Counted from the first letter of the stretch, positions 26,450 to 35,966 are shown. The stretch is 64,000 nt of DNA from Zestomonas insulae (GCF_016901015.1 NZ_JAFEUP010000005.1:186001-250000), one strand, 5' to 3'. The notes: generated by a model from the letters alone, not told the origin. Made by a program: numbers and translations.

Positions 26450-27843
26450 GCATGCTCCCGTTGCGCGAACAGTGCCTGGACGAAGGCCTCGGCCTCGAAG
26501 GTACGCAGATCATCGATCCCTTCGCCGACGCCGATGTAACGGATGGGCAGGCCGAACTGCTTGGCCAGGGCGAAGATCACCCCGCCCTTGGCGGTGCCAT
26601 CCAGCTTGGTCAGGGCCAGACCGGTGAGGTTGACGGTCTGGTTGAACTGCTTGGCCTGATTGATGGCGTTCTGCCCGGTGCCGGCGTCGAGCACCAGCAG
26701 CACTTCGTGCGGCGCGCTGTCGTCGAGCTTGCCGATCACCCGGCGGACCTTCTTCAGCTCTTCCATCAGGTTGTCTTTGGTGTGCAGACGTCCGGCGGTG
26801 TCGGCGATCAGCACGTCGATGCCGCGCGCCTTGGCGGCCTGCACCGCATCGAAGATCACCGAGGCGGAGTCGGCGCCGGTGTGCTGGGCGATCACCTGGA
26901 TCTGGTTGCGCTCGCCCCATACCTGCAGCTGTTCGACCGCCGCGGCGCGGAAGGTGTCGCCGGCGGCGAGCATGACCTTCTTGCCGTCCTGCTGCAGCTT
27001 CTTGGCCAGCTTGCCGATGGTGGTGGTCTTGCCGGCACCGTTCACGCCGACCACCAGGATCACGTAGGGCTGCTTGTCGGCGGGAATCAGCAGCGGCTGC
27101 TCGACCGGCTTGAGCAGCGCGGTCAGCTCGTCCTGCAGCGCCTTGTACAGCGCGCCGCTGTCGGCCAGCTCCTTGCGCGCCACGCGCTTGGTGAGGTTCT
27201 GCACGATCGCGGTGGTCGCCTCGACGCCGACGTCGGCGGTCAGTAGGCGGGTTTCGATCTCGTCGAGCAGGTCGTCGTCGATCGCCTTCTTGCCGAGGAA
27301 CAGGCTGGCCATGCCCTCGCCGAGGTTGGCGCTGGTCTTCGACAAGCCCTGCTTGAGGCGGGCGAAGAAGCTCGGGCGCACCGCTTCGGTAGCCACCGGC
27401 GCCGGCGCAGGCACTTCGACGGGCGGCGCAGGCGCTACCGGCTCGAGGGCGAGCGGCGGCTCGGTCGGTGCCAGCGGGGCTTCGCCGAGGTTGAGGCGGA
27501 AACGCGACGGCGCGGGGGCCGCGGTGTCTGCGCCGGGCGGCGGCGCGACGGGCTCGGGCTGTGGCTCAGCGGCCGGTTGCGGCGCAGCGCTCAGCGGCGT
27601 CTCGGCCACTGGTGGCGCCGTGACCTCGGCGACGGGCGTAGGCGCAGCGGCTTCAACAGGGCTGACCTGCGGGACGGCGGCGGGTTCGCTGGGCGGCTCG
27701 GACGCGACGCTATCGCTCGTCTCCGGCAATGGCTCCGCCGGTTGCGCGGCCGCCTCGGGCGCCTTCTTGCGCATCCAGCCGAACAGGCCTTTCTTCTCTC
27801 CCGGCGCAGCCGGAGCTTTCTTGTCGTCGTTGGAACCAAACAT
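26446..27843 (-). CDS. ftsY: Signal recognition particle receptor FtsY
   Basis: 465 residues. An acidic, Ala/Pro/Glu-rich A domain (about residues 10-150) precedes the NG GTPase domain with GVNGAGKTTTIGKLA, DTAGRLH and TKLDGTAKGG. FtsY docks SRP-ribosome complexes at the inner membrane. ATG at 27843 (MFGSNDDKK) is the start typical of Pseudomonas; the frame extends 11 codons upstream without support. It is first in ftsYEX and divergent from the M16 protease genes. Confidence 0.96.
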   Translation of the reverse strand: MFGSNDDKKAPAAPGEKKGLFGWMRKKAPEAAAQPAEPLPETSDSVASEPPSEPAAVPQVSPVEAAAPTPVAEVTAPPVAETPLSAAPQPAAEPQPEPVAPPPGADTAAPAPSRFRLNLGEAPLAPTEPPLALEPVAPAPPVEVPAPAPVATEAVRPSFFARLKQGLSKTSANLGEGMASLFLGKKAIDDDLLDEIETRLLTADVGVEATTAIVQNLTKRVARKELADSGALYKALQDELTALLKPVEQPLLIPADKQPYVILVVGVNGAGKTTTIGKLAKKLQQDGKKVMLAAGDTFRAAAVEQLQVWGERNQIQVIAQHTGADSASVIFDAVQAAKARGIDVLIADTAGRLHTKDNLMEELKKVRRVIGKLDDSAPHEVLLVLDAGTGQNAINQAKQFNQTVNLTGLALTKLDGTAKGGVIFALAKQFGLPIRYIGVGEGIDDLRTFEAEAFVQALFAQREHA

Positions 27844-27971
27844 GGAGACGGCTATCTCAAGGGAGCGACGCGCCATCAGGCGTGGCCGCCAGGAAAACGG
27901 ATGAGTATCCTAGCACCTCCTCGCCCGCCGGCGCTAAGCCTGCGCGGCCCGCCCGACAGGTCGCCCCACCG

Positions 27972-29327
27972 ATGAAAATCTTCGCCCGCCGCACGGCCGT
28001 CTTGCTCCTCGCCAGCCTCTGCCTGCCCTTCGCCGCTCTCGCTGCCGAGCCGCAGGCGACCCACGAATTCAGTCTCGACAACGGCCTCAAGGTGGTCGTG
28101 CGCGAGGACCACCGCGCCCCGGTGGTGGTCTCGCAGATCTGGTACAAGGTCGGCTCCAGCTACGAGACGCCCGGGCAGACCGGCCTGTCCCACGCCCTCG
28201 AACACATGATGTTTAAGGGCAGCGCCAAGCTCGGCCCCGGCGAAGCCTCGCGCGTGCTGCGCGAACTGGGCGCCGAGGAAAACGCCTTCACCAGCGACGA
28301 CTACACCGCCTACTACCAGGTGCTGGCCCGCGACCGCCTGGCGGTGGCCTTCGAGCTGGAGGCCGACCGCCTGGCCAGCCTGCGCCTGCCGCCGGAAGAG
28401 TTCAGCCGCGAGATCGAGGTGATCAAGGAGGAACGCCGCCTGCGCACCGACGACAAGCCCAACGCGCTGGCCTTCGAGCGCTTCAAGACGCTGGCCTACC
28501 CGAGCAGCGGCTACCGCACGCCGACCATCGGCTGGATGGCCGACCTCAAGCGCATGCAGGTCGGCGAGCTGCGCCACTGGTACGAAAGCTGGTACGCACC
28601 GAACAACGCCACCCTGGTGGTGGTCGGCGATGTCAGCGTCGACGAGGTCAAGGGTCTCGCCGAGCGCTACTTCGGGCCCATCCCGCGGCGCACCGTGCCG
28701 CCGGCCAAGCTGCCGCTGGAACTCGCCGAGCCCGGCGAGCGACGCCTCACCCTGCACCTGCGCACCCAGCTGCCGAGCCTGATGCTAGCCTTCAACGTGC
28801 CGGCGCTGAGCACCGCCGAGCAGCCCCGCGAAGTGCACGCGCTGCGCCTGATCGCCGCACTGCTCGACGGTGGCTACAGCGCGCGCCTGGCCACCCGCCT
28901 GGAGCGCGGCGAGGAGCTGGTCTCCGGCGCCTCGGCCAGCTACGACGCGTTCAACCGCGGCGACAGCCTGTTCCTGCTGTCCGCCACCCCCAACGTGCAG
29001 AAGGGCAAGACCCTGGCCCAGGCCGAAGCCGGCCTGTGGCGCCAGCTCGACGAACTCAAGCACAGCCCGCCGAGCGCCGCGGAAGTGCAGCGCGTGCGCG
29101 CTCAGGTGATCGCCGGACTGGTCTACGAGCGCGACTCGATCAGCAGCCAGGCCAGCACCATCGGCCAGCTGGAAAGCGTTGGGCTGTCCTGGCGAGTCAT
29201 GGACCAGGACCTCGCCGCCCTCGAGGCGGTGACCCCGGCCGACATCCAGCAAGCGGCGCGCACCTATTTCACCCGCGAGCGCCTCAGCGTCGCCCACATC
29301 CTGCCCGAGGAGACCCGCCATGAGTGA
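27972..29327 (+). CDS. M16 zinc metalloprotease, catalytic partner
   Basis: 451 residues with a signal peptide (cut after ALA near residue 24). The inverted zinc motif HxxEH is HALEH, and the third ligand glutamate is probably in AFELEADRL. The C-terminal M16 domain follows. Periplasmic. It pairs with the next gene in a pitrilysin-like heteromer of one active and one inactive chain. ATG at 27972 is chosen because the signal peptide begins there; the open frame upstream overlaps ftsY. It overlaps its partner by 8 bp. Confidence 0.92.
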   Translation: MKIFARRTAVLLLASLCLPFAALAAEPQATHEFSLDNGLKVVVREDHRAPVVVSQIWYKVGSSYETPGQTGLSHALEHMMFKGSAKLGPGEASRVLRELGAEENAFTSDDYTAYYQVLARDRLAVAFELEADRLASLRLPPEEFSREIEVIKEERRLRTDDKPNALAFERFKTLAYPSSGYRTPTIGWMADLKRMQVGELRHWYESWYAPNNATLVVVGDVSVDEVKGLAERYFGPIPRRTVPPAKLPLELAEPGERRLTLHLRTQLPSLMLAFNVPALSTAEQPREVHALRLIAALLDGGYSARLATRLERGEELVSGASASYDAFNRGDSLFLLSATPNVQKGKTLAQAEAGLWRQLDELKHSPPSAAEVQRVRAQVIAGLVYERDSISSQASTIGQLESVGLSWRVMDQDLAALEAVTPADIQQAARTYFTRERLSVAHILPEETRHE

Positions 29328-30843
29328 GCGCAACGGTCTGCGCTATGGCCTGCTCGGCCTCTGTGTACTGATCCTGATCGGCGCCCTGGCGCTGTTCATC
29401 AACCGCCCGCTGCCGAGTCCCGCCCCCGCCGCGGCTGAGCCGGCCCCGGCCGCCCCGGCTGCGGCACCGGCAGCGAGCAGCGCCGCCGCGCCGCTGGAGT
29501 CGCTGGCCGCCCTCGACGGCAAGGCGCCGAGCCGCCGCGCCTTGCAGATCCAGAGCTGGCAGACCGCCGAGGGCGCCCGCGTGCTGTTCGTCGAGGCCCG
29601 CCAGCTGCCGATGTTCGACCTGCGCCTGACCTTCGCCGCCGGCAGCAGCCGCGACGACGAGGCCCCCGGCCTGGCCATGCTGACCAACGCCATGCTCAAC
29701 GAGGGCGTGCCGGGCAAGGACGTCACCGCCATCGCCGAGGGCTTCGAGGACCTCGGTGCCGACTTCGGCAACGGCGCCTACCGCGACATGGCCGTCACCA
29801 GCCTGCGCAGCCTGAGCGCCAAGGCGCAGCGCGAACCGGCACTGGCGCTGTTCGCCCAGGTGATCGGCCAGCCGACCTTCCCCGCCGACTCGCTGGCGCG
29901 GATCAAGAACCAGGTGCTGGCCGGTTTCGAGTACCAGAAGCAGAACCCCGGCAAGCTCGCCGGCCTGAAGCTGTTCGAGCGGCTCTACGGCACCCATCCC
30001 TACGCGCACCCCAGCGAAGGCACGGAAAAATCCATCCCGCCGATCAGCATCGCCCAGCTGCGCGCCTTCCACGCCTCGGCGTATGCCGCCGGCAACGCGG
30101 TGATCGCCCTGGTCGGCGACCTCGACCGCGCGGAAGCCGAAGCGATCGCCGCGCAGGTCTCCGCCGCGCTGCCCAAGGGCCCGGCACTGCCCGCGCTGGC
30201 CGAGCCGCAGGCGCCGGCACCGGGGCTGACGCACATCGAGTTCCCCTCCAAGCAGACCCACCTGCTGCTCGCCGAACTCGGCATCGACCGCCGCGACCCG
30301 GACTACGCCGCGCTCAGCCTGGGCAACCAGATCCTCGGCGGCGGCGGCTTCGGTACCCGCTTGATGGAAGAGGTGCGCGAGAAGCGCGGCCTGACCTACG
30401 GCATCTATTCCGGCTTCAGCCCGATGGCCGCGCGCGGCCCGTTCATGATCAGCGTGCAGACCCGCGCCGAGCAGAGCGCCGGCACCCTCGAGCTGATCCA
30501 GCAGCTGCTCGCCGACTACCTGAAGACGGGTCCGACCCAGAAGGAACTCGACGACGCCAAGCGCGAGCTGGCCGGCAGCTTCCCGCTATCTACCGCGAGC
30601 AACGCTGACATCGTCGGCCAGCTCGGCTCGATCGGTTTCTACAACCTGCCGCTGACTTATCTGGAAGACTTCATGCAGCAAGTCCAGGGCCTGAGCGTCG
30701 AGCAGGTGCGCAGCGCGATGGCCAAGCATGTCGATCCGCAGGCGCTGGTGATCGTCAGCGCCGGCCCGACCGTGGCGCAGCAACCGCTGCCGCCGCCCAC
30801 CGAGCAACCCGCCGAGCAACCGCTGGGCGTACCGGAGCACTGA
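29320..30843 (+). CDS. M16 family non-catalytic partner
   Basis: 507 residues. One N-terminal transmembrane segment (about residues 9-26) is followed by a long Ala/Pro-rich linker to about residue 60 and two M16 domains. The HxxEH zinc motif is absent (the equivalent stretch reads LTNAMLNEG), but the substrate-binding GTRLMEEVREKRGLTYGIYS segment of inactive M16 subunits is kept. Such chains pair with an active one, here the upstream gene. Membrane-anchored, facing the periplasm. Its stop overlaps the rsmD start by one base. Confidence 0.9.
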   Translation: MSERNGLRYGLLGLCVLILIGALALFINRPLPSPAPAAAEPAPAAPAAAPAASSAAAPLESLAALDGKAPSRRALQIQSWQTAEGARVLFVEARQLPMFDLRLTFAAGSSRDDEAPGLAMLTNAMLNEGVPGKDVTAIAEGFEDLGADFGNGAYRDMAVTSLRSLSAKAQREPALALFAQVIGQPTFPADSLARIKNQVLAGFEYQKQNPGKLAGLKLFERLYGTHPYAHPSEGTEKSIPPISIAQLRAFHASAYAAGNAVIALVGDLDRAEAEAIAAQVSAALPKGPALPALAEPQAPAPGLTHIEFPSKQTHLLLAELGIDRRDPDYAALSLGNQILGGGGFGTRLMEEVREKRGLTYGIYSGFSPMAARGPFMISVQTRAEQSAGTLELIQQLLADYLKTGPTQKELDDAKRELAGSFPLSTASNADIVGQLGSIGFYNLPLTYLEDFMQQVQGLSVEQVRSAMAKHVDPQALVIVSAGPTVAQQPLPPPTEQPAEQPLGVPEH

Positions 30844-31448
30844 TGGCCAGGCCACCTGCGAAACCCGCGAAACCCACCCGCCCGCACGGCGGCAACGGCC
30901 AGCTGCGCATCATCGGCGGCGAATGGCGCAGCCGGCGCTTCCCGGTGCCGGACGGTCTCGGCCTGCGCCCGACTCCCGACCGCGTGCGGGAAACCCTGTT
31001 CAACTGGCTGGCCCCGCACATCGAAGGCGCCAAGGTCCTCGACCCCTTCGTCGGCAGCGGCGCGCTGTACCTCGAAGCGCTGTCGCGCGGCGCCGCCCAG
31101 GCCCTGGCGCTGGACACCAACGGCGCGGCCATCGCCGCCCTGCGTCACGCCCTGCAGGTGCTCAACTGCCTCGCCGGGCAGATCCAGCACGGCGACGCCC
31201 TGCGCTACCTGGAGAACCAGCCGGCGACGCCGTTCGACCTGGTGTTCCTCGATCCGCCGTTCCACCAGAACCTGCTGCTGCCGACCTGCGAGCTGCTGGA
31301 AAGTCGCGGCTGGCTGGCCCCGCGCGCGTGGATCTACTGCGAAAGCGAGGCCGTCCCCTCGGCCCTCGGCCTGCCGCAAAGTTGGCGCCTGCACCGCGAG
31401 AAGCAGGCCGGCCAGGTGCACTACTCGCTCTGGGAACGTCACCTCTAA
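30843..31448 (+). CDS. rsmD: 16S rRNA (guanine966-N2)-methyltransferase
   Basis: 201 residues. SAM motif I reads VLDPFVGSGALYLEALSRGA; the more usual form is DLFAGSGALGLEA, so two positions differ from the common motif. The catalytic motif is LDPPF (N/D-PP-Y/F). N-terminal LRIIGGEWRSRRFPVP is typical for RsmD. It is coupled to the M16 pair by TGATG. Confidence 0.93.
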   Translation: MARPPAKPAKPTRPHGGNGQLRIIGGEWRSRRFPVPDGLGLRPTPDRVRETLFNWLAPHIEGAKVLDPFVGSGALYLEALSRGAAQALALDTNGAAIAALRHALQVLNCLAGQIQHGDALRYLENQPATPFDLVFLDPPFHQNLLLPTCELLESRGWLAPRAWIYCESEAVPSALGLPQSWRLHREKQAGQVHYSLWERHL

Positions 31449-31753
31449 AAGGGGGGGTTCGCCCAGCGCTTTCCCGCCCAGACTGGAGACCAACGCGCGC
31501 CTCCAGGTCCAGCGCTCGCGCGAGCAGCCGAGCGTCCCGTCCATAGCCGACGCGCCGTTTCAGCGGTCGTCGCGCCTGTGTGTGCGTCGGTCCGTGGCAC
31601 GCCGCTGCGGCTTGCTTGACGCAACCCAGCCCGTACCCACGCCGTAGGCCGACGAAAGGCCTGCGTGACGACGTGCGCAGCAGCGCCTACGCCGCCTACA
31701 CCCCATTGAGAGAACGATTCGTCCACCTGCGAAACCAGTCGAGGGAGAGAGAG
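31449..31753. other. 305-bp gap between rsmD and the DUF1254 gene
   Basis: No credible gene, no strong hairpin and no clear promoter were seen. It starts with a run of seven G just after the rsmD stop. Short opposing reading frames here lack ribosome sites. The gap marks the left edge of an accessory-looking gene group. Confidence 0.6.
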
Positions 31754-33232
31754 ATGCTACGAACATCCAAGACGATTGCCCTGGCGCTACCGCTCGGGCT
31801 TGCCGCCCTGCTCGGCACTGCCACCCCCACCTTCGCCCAGACCGAAACGACCGCCGCCCAGGCCACCGCCCTGCCGCCCGGCCCGGACGCCAACACCCGG
31901 ATCACCGAATCCTACGCCCGCCTGGTGGCGCGCGACGCCTGGTTCTGGGCCTGGCCGATGGTCAACATGTACAACCGTCGCCTGGCCTACGCCAAGGCAC
32001 CCGAGCAGGGCCTGATCGGCGGCACGTTGCCGCTGGCGCCACACAATCGCCTGACCATGCTCAGCGACTACATCCAGCCGGAGCAGCGCTCCATCGCCTG
32101 CCCGAACCAGGATGTGGTGTACGGCGCCGGCTACCTGGCCCTCGACGTCAGTCCGGTGGTGATCCAGGTGCCGGACTTCGGCAAGCGCTTCTGGGTCTAT
32201 CAATTCTCCGACCTGCGTACCGACAGCATCACCGGCCTGGGCTCGATGCATGGCACCCAGCCCGGTTTTTACCTGGCCGTCGGGCCGGATTGGCAAGGCG
32301 AGGTGCCGAAAGGCATCACTCAGGTGATCCGCACCCACTCGAATGCCGCGTTCGTCGGCCCGCGCGTCTTCCAGGACGACACTCCAGAGGACAAGAAAGC
32401 CGTGCAGGAGGTGATTCAGGGCATCAACGTCTACCCGCTCGCCGAGTACGACGGCACCCTGAAACGCATCGACTGGCGCAAGCTGCCGATCTTCCCCAAA
32501 CGGGCTGACGGCGCGGGCGAAACCCGCTGGGTACGCCCCGATGCTTTCTTCGATCAACTGCCAGCAGTGCTCGACCTGGCGCCAGCGCAGGCCGGCGAAG
32601 AGGCCCGCTACGCACAAGTGCGCGCGGTGATCGCCGCCGCGCAGAAAGATCCGGCGCTGAAGCAGGCGATGATCGACGAGGCGGAAAAAGCCGATCGGGA
32701 GCTGGTCGATCCGCTGCTGCAGTTCCGCAACTGGGGCGTGCCGCTGCCGCATCACTGGACCACCATCAACAACGGCGCGCGCTTCGGTACCGACTACTTC
32801 ACCCGCACCGCGGTGGCCCGCTCGAACATCCTGGTCAACGCGCCGAGCGAGACCAAGTATTTCTATCAGGACCTGGATGGCGCTGGAGCCCGCCTCAATG
32901 GCGCGCAGGCCTATACCGTCACCTTCGCCAAGGGCCAAGTGCCGCCGGTGAAGGGCTTCTGGTCGCTGACGGTGTATGACGCGGCGCACTTCTTCGTGCC
33001 CAACCCGCTTAAACGCTATTCGCTGGGCACCAAGAACAAGGATCTGAAGACCAATGCCGACGGTTCGCTGACCCTTTACGTGCAGGCCGAGTCGCCCGGC
33101 GCGGACAAGCAAAGCAACTGGCTGCCCGCGCCGAAGGATGCGGACTTCTCACTGTTCCTGCGCGCCTACTGGCCGGAAGAGGCCATTGTCCAGGGGCGCT
33201 GGACCCCGCCGGCGGTCGAGACAGCGCAATGA
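31754..33232 (+). CDS. Exported DUF1254/DUF1214 protein
   Basis: 492 residues with a signal peptide (hydrophobic residues 8-24, cut after TFAQ). The mature protein has the two-part layout of DUF1254 (about residues 55-190) followed by DUF1214 in the C-terminal part (FWSLTVYDAAHFF is characteristic). Such proteins are common in soil bacteria and of unknown function. The start at 31754 has a GAGGGAGAG ribosome site and the signal peptide. It is followed 73 bp later by a small helical protein and then a molybdopterin enzyme. Confidence 0.88.
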   Translation: MLRTSKTIALALPLGLAALLGTATPTFAQTETTAAQATALPPGPDANTRITESYARLVARDAWFWAWPMVNMYNRRLAYAKAPEQGLIGGTLPLAPHNRLTMLSDYIQPEQRSIACPNQDVVYGAGYLALDVSPVVIQVPDFGKRFWVYQFSDLRTDSITGLGSMHGTQPGFYLAVGPDWQGEVPKGITQVIRTHSNAAFVGPRVFQDDTPEDKKAVQEVIQGINVYPLAEYDGTLKRIDWRKLPIFPKRADGAGETRWVRPDAFFDQLPAVLDLAPAQAGEEARYAQVRAVIAAAQKDPALKQAMIDEAEKADRELVDPLLQFRNWGVPLPHHWTTINNGARFGTDYFTRTAVARSNILVNAPSETKYFYQDLDGAGARLNGAQAYTVTFAKGQVPPVKGFWSLTVYDAAHFFVPNPLKRYSLGTKNKDLKTNADGSLTLYVQAESPGADKQSNWLPAPKDADFSLFLRAYWPEEAIVQGRWTPPAVETAQ

Positions 33233-33305
33233 TCCGCGCCTTGGGCAACTGACCGGCCCGCAGCCACACCACACAACAAATACAAGAAAAAGCCGAGGAG
33301 AAATC

Positions 33306-33788
33306 ATGAGCACCGATTACCAACAGTACCTGAGCAGCGTTTTTGCCGAAGAAGTCGAGGGTGAAGCGTTCTTCACCGGCTTGTCGCAACGCGCCGCGGA
33401 CCCGGAGCACCAACGCAAGTGGCAGGTGCTCGCCCAACTGGAAACCCAAACCAAGGAGCGCATCCGCGACGCCATGCGCGAGCTGGACATCGAGGTGAGC
33501 GAGCAACGCCATAACGTCGAACGCGGTGCGCAACTGGCCGAGCAATTTTCCCGCCTGCCGTGGCTGGAGTTTCTGACCGCATTCCAGCCGTCCTTGAAAA
33601 AGTTCGTGGCGCAATACAGCGCCGGCGAAAAGCTGGCTACCGAAGACGGCCGCGAACGCACCCTGCTGCGCTACATCACCCACCATGAGCAGGCCCTGCT
33701 GGCCTTCGTGGTGCGCGAGCTGGAAGGGCGCGGCGAGGAATCGCTGGACGCGATCCAGGCGCTGCTGGACAAGCCGCTCCACGGTTAA
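33306..33788 (+). CDS. Small helical protein, possibly ferritin-like
   Basis: 160 residues, no signal peptide. It looks all-helical, with Glu-rich first helix (FAEEVEGEAFFTGL), a second helix with LAQLETQTKERI and a last helix with THHEQALLAFVVREL. This resembles the helix pattern of rubrerythrin or ferritin-like four-helix bundles, though a full set of ExxH iron ligands is not seen, so the assignment is tentative. GAGGAG lies before the ATG. It sits between the DUF1254 gene and the molybdopterin oxidoreductase. Confidence 0.7.
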   Translation: MSTDYQQYLSSVFAEEVEGEAFFTGLSQRAADPEHQRKWQVLAQLETQTKERIRDAMRELDIEVSEQRHNVERGAQLAEQFSRLPWLEFLTAFQPSLKKFVAQYSAGEKLATEDGRERTLLRYITHHEQALLAFVVRELEGRGEESLDAIQALLDKPLHG

Positions 33789-33841
33789 TCAAGGCCGCAA
33801 TCGTCCGCCCCTCGCGTCTTGGATTTTTTGGAGATCCGCCA

Positions 33842-35923
33842 GTGACTGCTTCCATCGTTCGCGCGGCTTGTCCGCATGACTGTCCCGACACCTGCGCGAT
33901 GCTGATCACCGTGCAGGACGGGGTCGCCACCGAAGTGCGCGGCGACCCCGAGCACCCCACCACCGGCGGCGCGCTGTGTACCAAGGTGGCGCGTTACCTC
34001 CAGCGTACCTATCACGCGGATCGCCTGCTGTACCCGATGAAGCGGATCGGCAAAAAGGGTGAAGGCCAGTTCGAGCGCATCAGCTGGGACGAGGCACTCG
34101 ACACCATTGCCGCGCGCCTCACCGAGATCGCCGCACGCGCGCCGCAGGCCATCCTGCCGTACAGCTACGCCGGCACCATGGGCCTGGTGCAGGGCGACTC
34201 GATGTCCGCACGGTTCTTCCACAAGATCGGCGCCTCCTACCTGGATCGCACCATCTGCAGCACCGCCGGCAGCGTCGGCTACGCCTACAGCATTGGCGCG
34301 CAGCTGGGCACCGATGTCGAACAGTTCGAGCATTCGAAACTGATCCTGATCTGGGGCGGCAACCCGATCGCCTCCAACCTGCACTTCTGGACCCGTGTGC
34401 AGCAAGCCAAGCGGCGCGGCGCCAAGCTCATCGCCATCGATCCGTACCGCTCGCTCACCGCGGAAAAATGCCACCAGCACATTGCCCTGCTGCCGGGCAC
34501 CGACGCGGCGCTGGCACTCGGCATGATGCATGTGCTGATCGCCGAAGATCTGCTGGATGAGGACTACATCGCCGAGCACACGCTGGGCTTTGACCAGTTG
34601 AAGGAACGCGTGCAGGACTGGACCCCGGAGCGCACCGCGCAAACCTGCGGCATCAGCGCCGAGGAGGTGCTGCAACTGGCGCGCGAATATGGCGCCACCG
34701 CCCAGCGCGGCGATGCCGTGGCGATCCGCCTCAATTACGGCCTGCAGCGCGTGCGCGGCGGCGGCATGGCGGTGCGCAACATCGCCTGCCTGCCAGCCCT
34801 GGTCGGCGCCTGGCGGCAGGCGGCGGGCGGCGTGCTGCTGGCCTCGGCGGACGCCTTCCCGGTCAATAACCGGGCCCTGCAGCGTTCCGACCTGCGTACC
34901 GGTGGGCGACCACGCACCCTCAACATGAGCACCATCGGCGACAACCTGCTGCGCGAGACGTCGCCCGAGTTCGGCCCCAAGGTCGAGGCGCTGATCGTCT
35001 ACAACTCCAACCCGGTCGCGGTGGCGCCGGAGTCGCCGAAAGTCGCCGAGGGCTTCGCCCGCGACGACCTGTTCACCGTGGTGCTCGAGCATTTCCAGAC
35101 CGACACCGCCGACTACGCGGACATCCTCCTGCCGGCCACCACCCAGCTGGAGCACGTCGACGTGCACATGGCCTACGGGCACCACTACATGCTGGCCAAC
35201 AACGCGGCCATCGCCCCGCTCGGCGAAGCCAAGCCGAACGCGGAAATCTTCCGCCTGCTGGCGGCCCGCATGGGTTTCGACGATCCGTGCTTCCAGGAAA
35301 GCGACGACCAGATCGCCGCCCAGGCGTTCAAGAAACAGGATGTGCGCGCCCAGCATTTCGACTGGGAAACGCTCAAGCTGGTCGGCTGGCAGAAGATGAA
35401 CGTGCCGGATGCGCCGTTTGCCAACGGCGGCTTCCCGACGCCGTCGGGCAAGTGCGAGTTCTTCTCCGCGCGCATGCAGGCTGCCGGCCTCGACCCGCTG
35501 CCGACCTTCATCGCCCCCTACGAATCGGTGGCGAGCAACCCGGAGCTGGCGCAGCAGTATCCGCTGGCGATGATCTCGCCGCCGGCGCGCAATTTCATGA
35601 ACAGCACCTTCGTCAATGTGCAGAGCCTGCGCAGCACCGAAGGCGAGCCGCACCTGGACATCCATCCGAGCGATGCGGCCACGCGTGGCATCGAGGACGG
35701 CCAGCGGGTACGCATCTACAACGACCGCGGTTCCTTCGAGGCCAAGGCACGGGTCAGCGACCGCGCGCGGCCGGGGCTGGTGGTGGGCCTGTCGATCTGG
35801 TGGAAGAAGTTCGCCGAGGATGGCAAGAACGCCAACGAAGTCACTAGCCAGCGGGTCACCGACATGGGCAACGGCGCGACCTTCTACGACGTGCTGGTGC
35901 AAGTGGAGAAGTGCCCGACTTGA
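33842..35923 (+). CDS. Molybdopterin oxidoreductase, DMSO reductase family
   Basis: 693 residues with a GTG start at 33842 (GGAG upstream). A [4Fe-4S] motif is formed by Cys10, Cys14, Cys18 (CPHDCPDTC) and Cys46. The molybdopterin domain follows, with Cys139 in TICSTAGSVGY a candidate molybdenum ligand, and a C-terminal dinucleotide-binding domain (from about residue 580). No Tat signal, so it is probably cytoplasmic. No dedicated electron-transfer or membrane subunit is adjacent. Substrate unknown; related annotations include formate dehydrogenase-like and polysulfide reductase-like enzymes. Confidence 0.88.
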   Translation: MTASIVRAACPHDCPDTCAMLITVQDGVATEVRGDPEHPTTGGALCTKVARYLQRTYHADRLLYPMKRIGKKGEGQFERISWDEALDTIAARLTEIAARAPQAILPYSYAGTMGLVQGDSMSARFFHKIGASYLDRTICSTAGSVGYAYSIGAQLGTDVEQFEHSKLILIWGGNPIASNLHFWTRVQQAKRRGAKLIAIDPYRSLTAEKCHQHIALLPGTDAALALGMMHVLIAEDLLDEDYIAEHTLGFDQLKERVQDWTPERTAQTCGISAEEVLQLAREYGATAQRGDAVAIRLNYGLQRVRGGGMAVRNIACLPALVGAWRQAAGGVLLASADAFPVNNRALQRSDLRTGGRPRTLNMSTIGDNLLRETSPEFGPKVEALIVYNSNPVAVAPESPKVAEGFARDDLFTVVLEHFQTDTADYADILLPATTQLEHVDVHMAYGHHYMLANNAAIAPLGEAKPNAEIFRLLAARMGFDDPCFQESDDQIAAQAFKKQDVRAQHFDWETLKLVGWQKMNVPDAPFANGGFPTPSGKCEFFSARMQAAGLDPLPTFIAPYESVASNPELAQQYPLAMISPPARNFMNSTFVNVQSLRSTEGEPHLDIHPSDAATRGIEDGQRVRIYNDRGSFEAKARVSDRARPGLVVGLSIWWKKFAEDGKNANEVTSQRVTDMGNGATFYDVLVQVEKCPT

Positions 35924-35946
35924 AGTGAGCAGCTCGGCTGAATGTC

Positions 35947-35966
35947 TGCCCGGCGACCGTCGGGCA
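35947..35966 (+). terminator. Weak hairpin after the molybdopterin gene
   Basis: TGCCCG pairs with CGGGCA around an eight-base loop, followed by only two T. It is the only stem in the 125-bp gap before yheT. Confidence 0.35.

Noticed and set aside
31451..31457. Run of seven G as a phase-variation tract
   Set aside because: It lies just after the rsmD stop and not in a coding region or promoter spacer.
31445..31726. Possible minus-strand gene in the gap after rsmD
   Set aside because: 93 codons with no ribosome site and a composition like non-coding DNA.
33785..35902. 705-codon open frame antisense to the molybdopterin gene
   Set aside because: High-G+C antisense frame rich in Arg, His, Gln and Val with no domain; the + strand has clear iron-sulfur and molybdopterin motifs.
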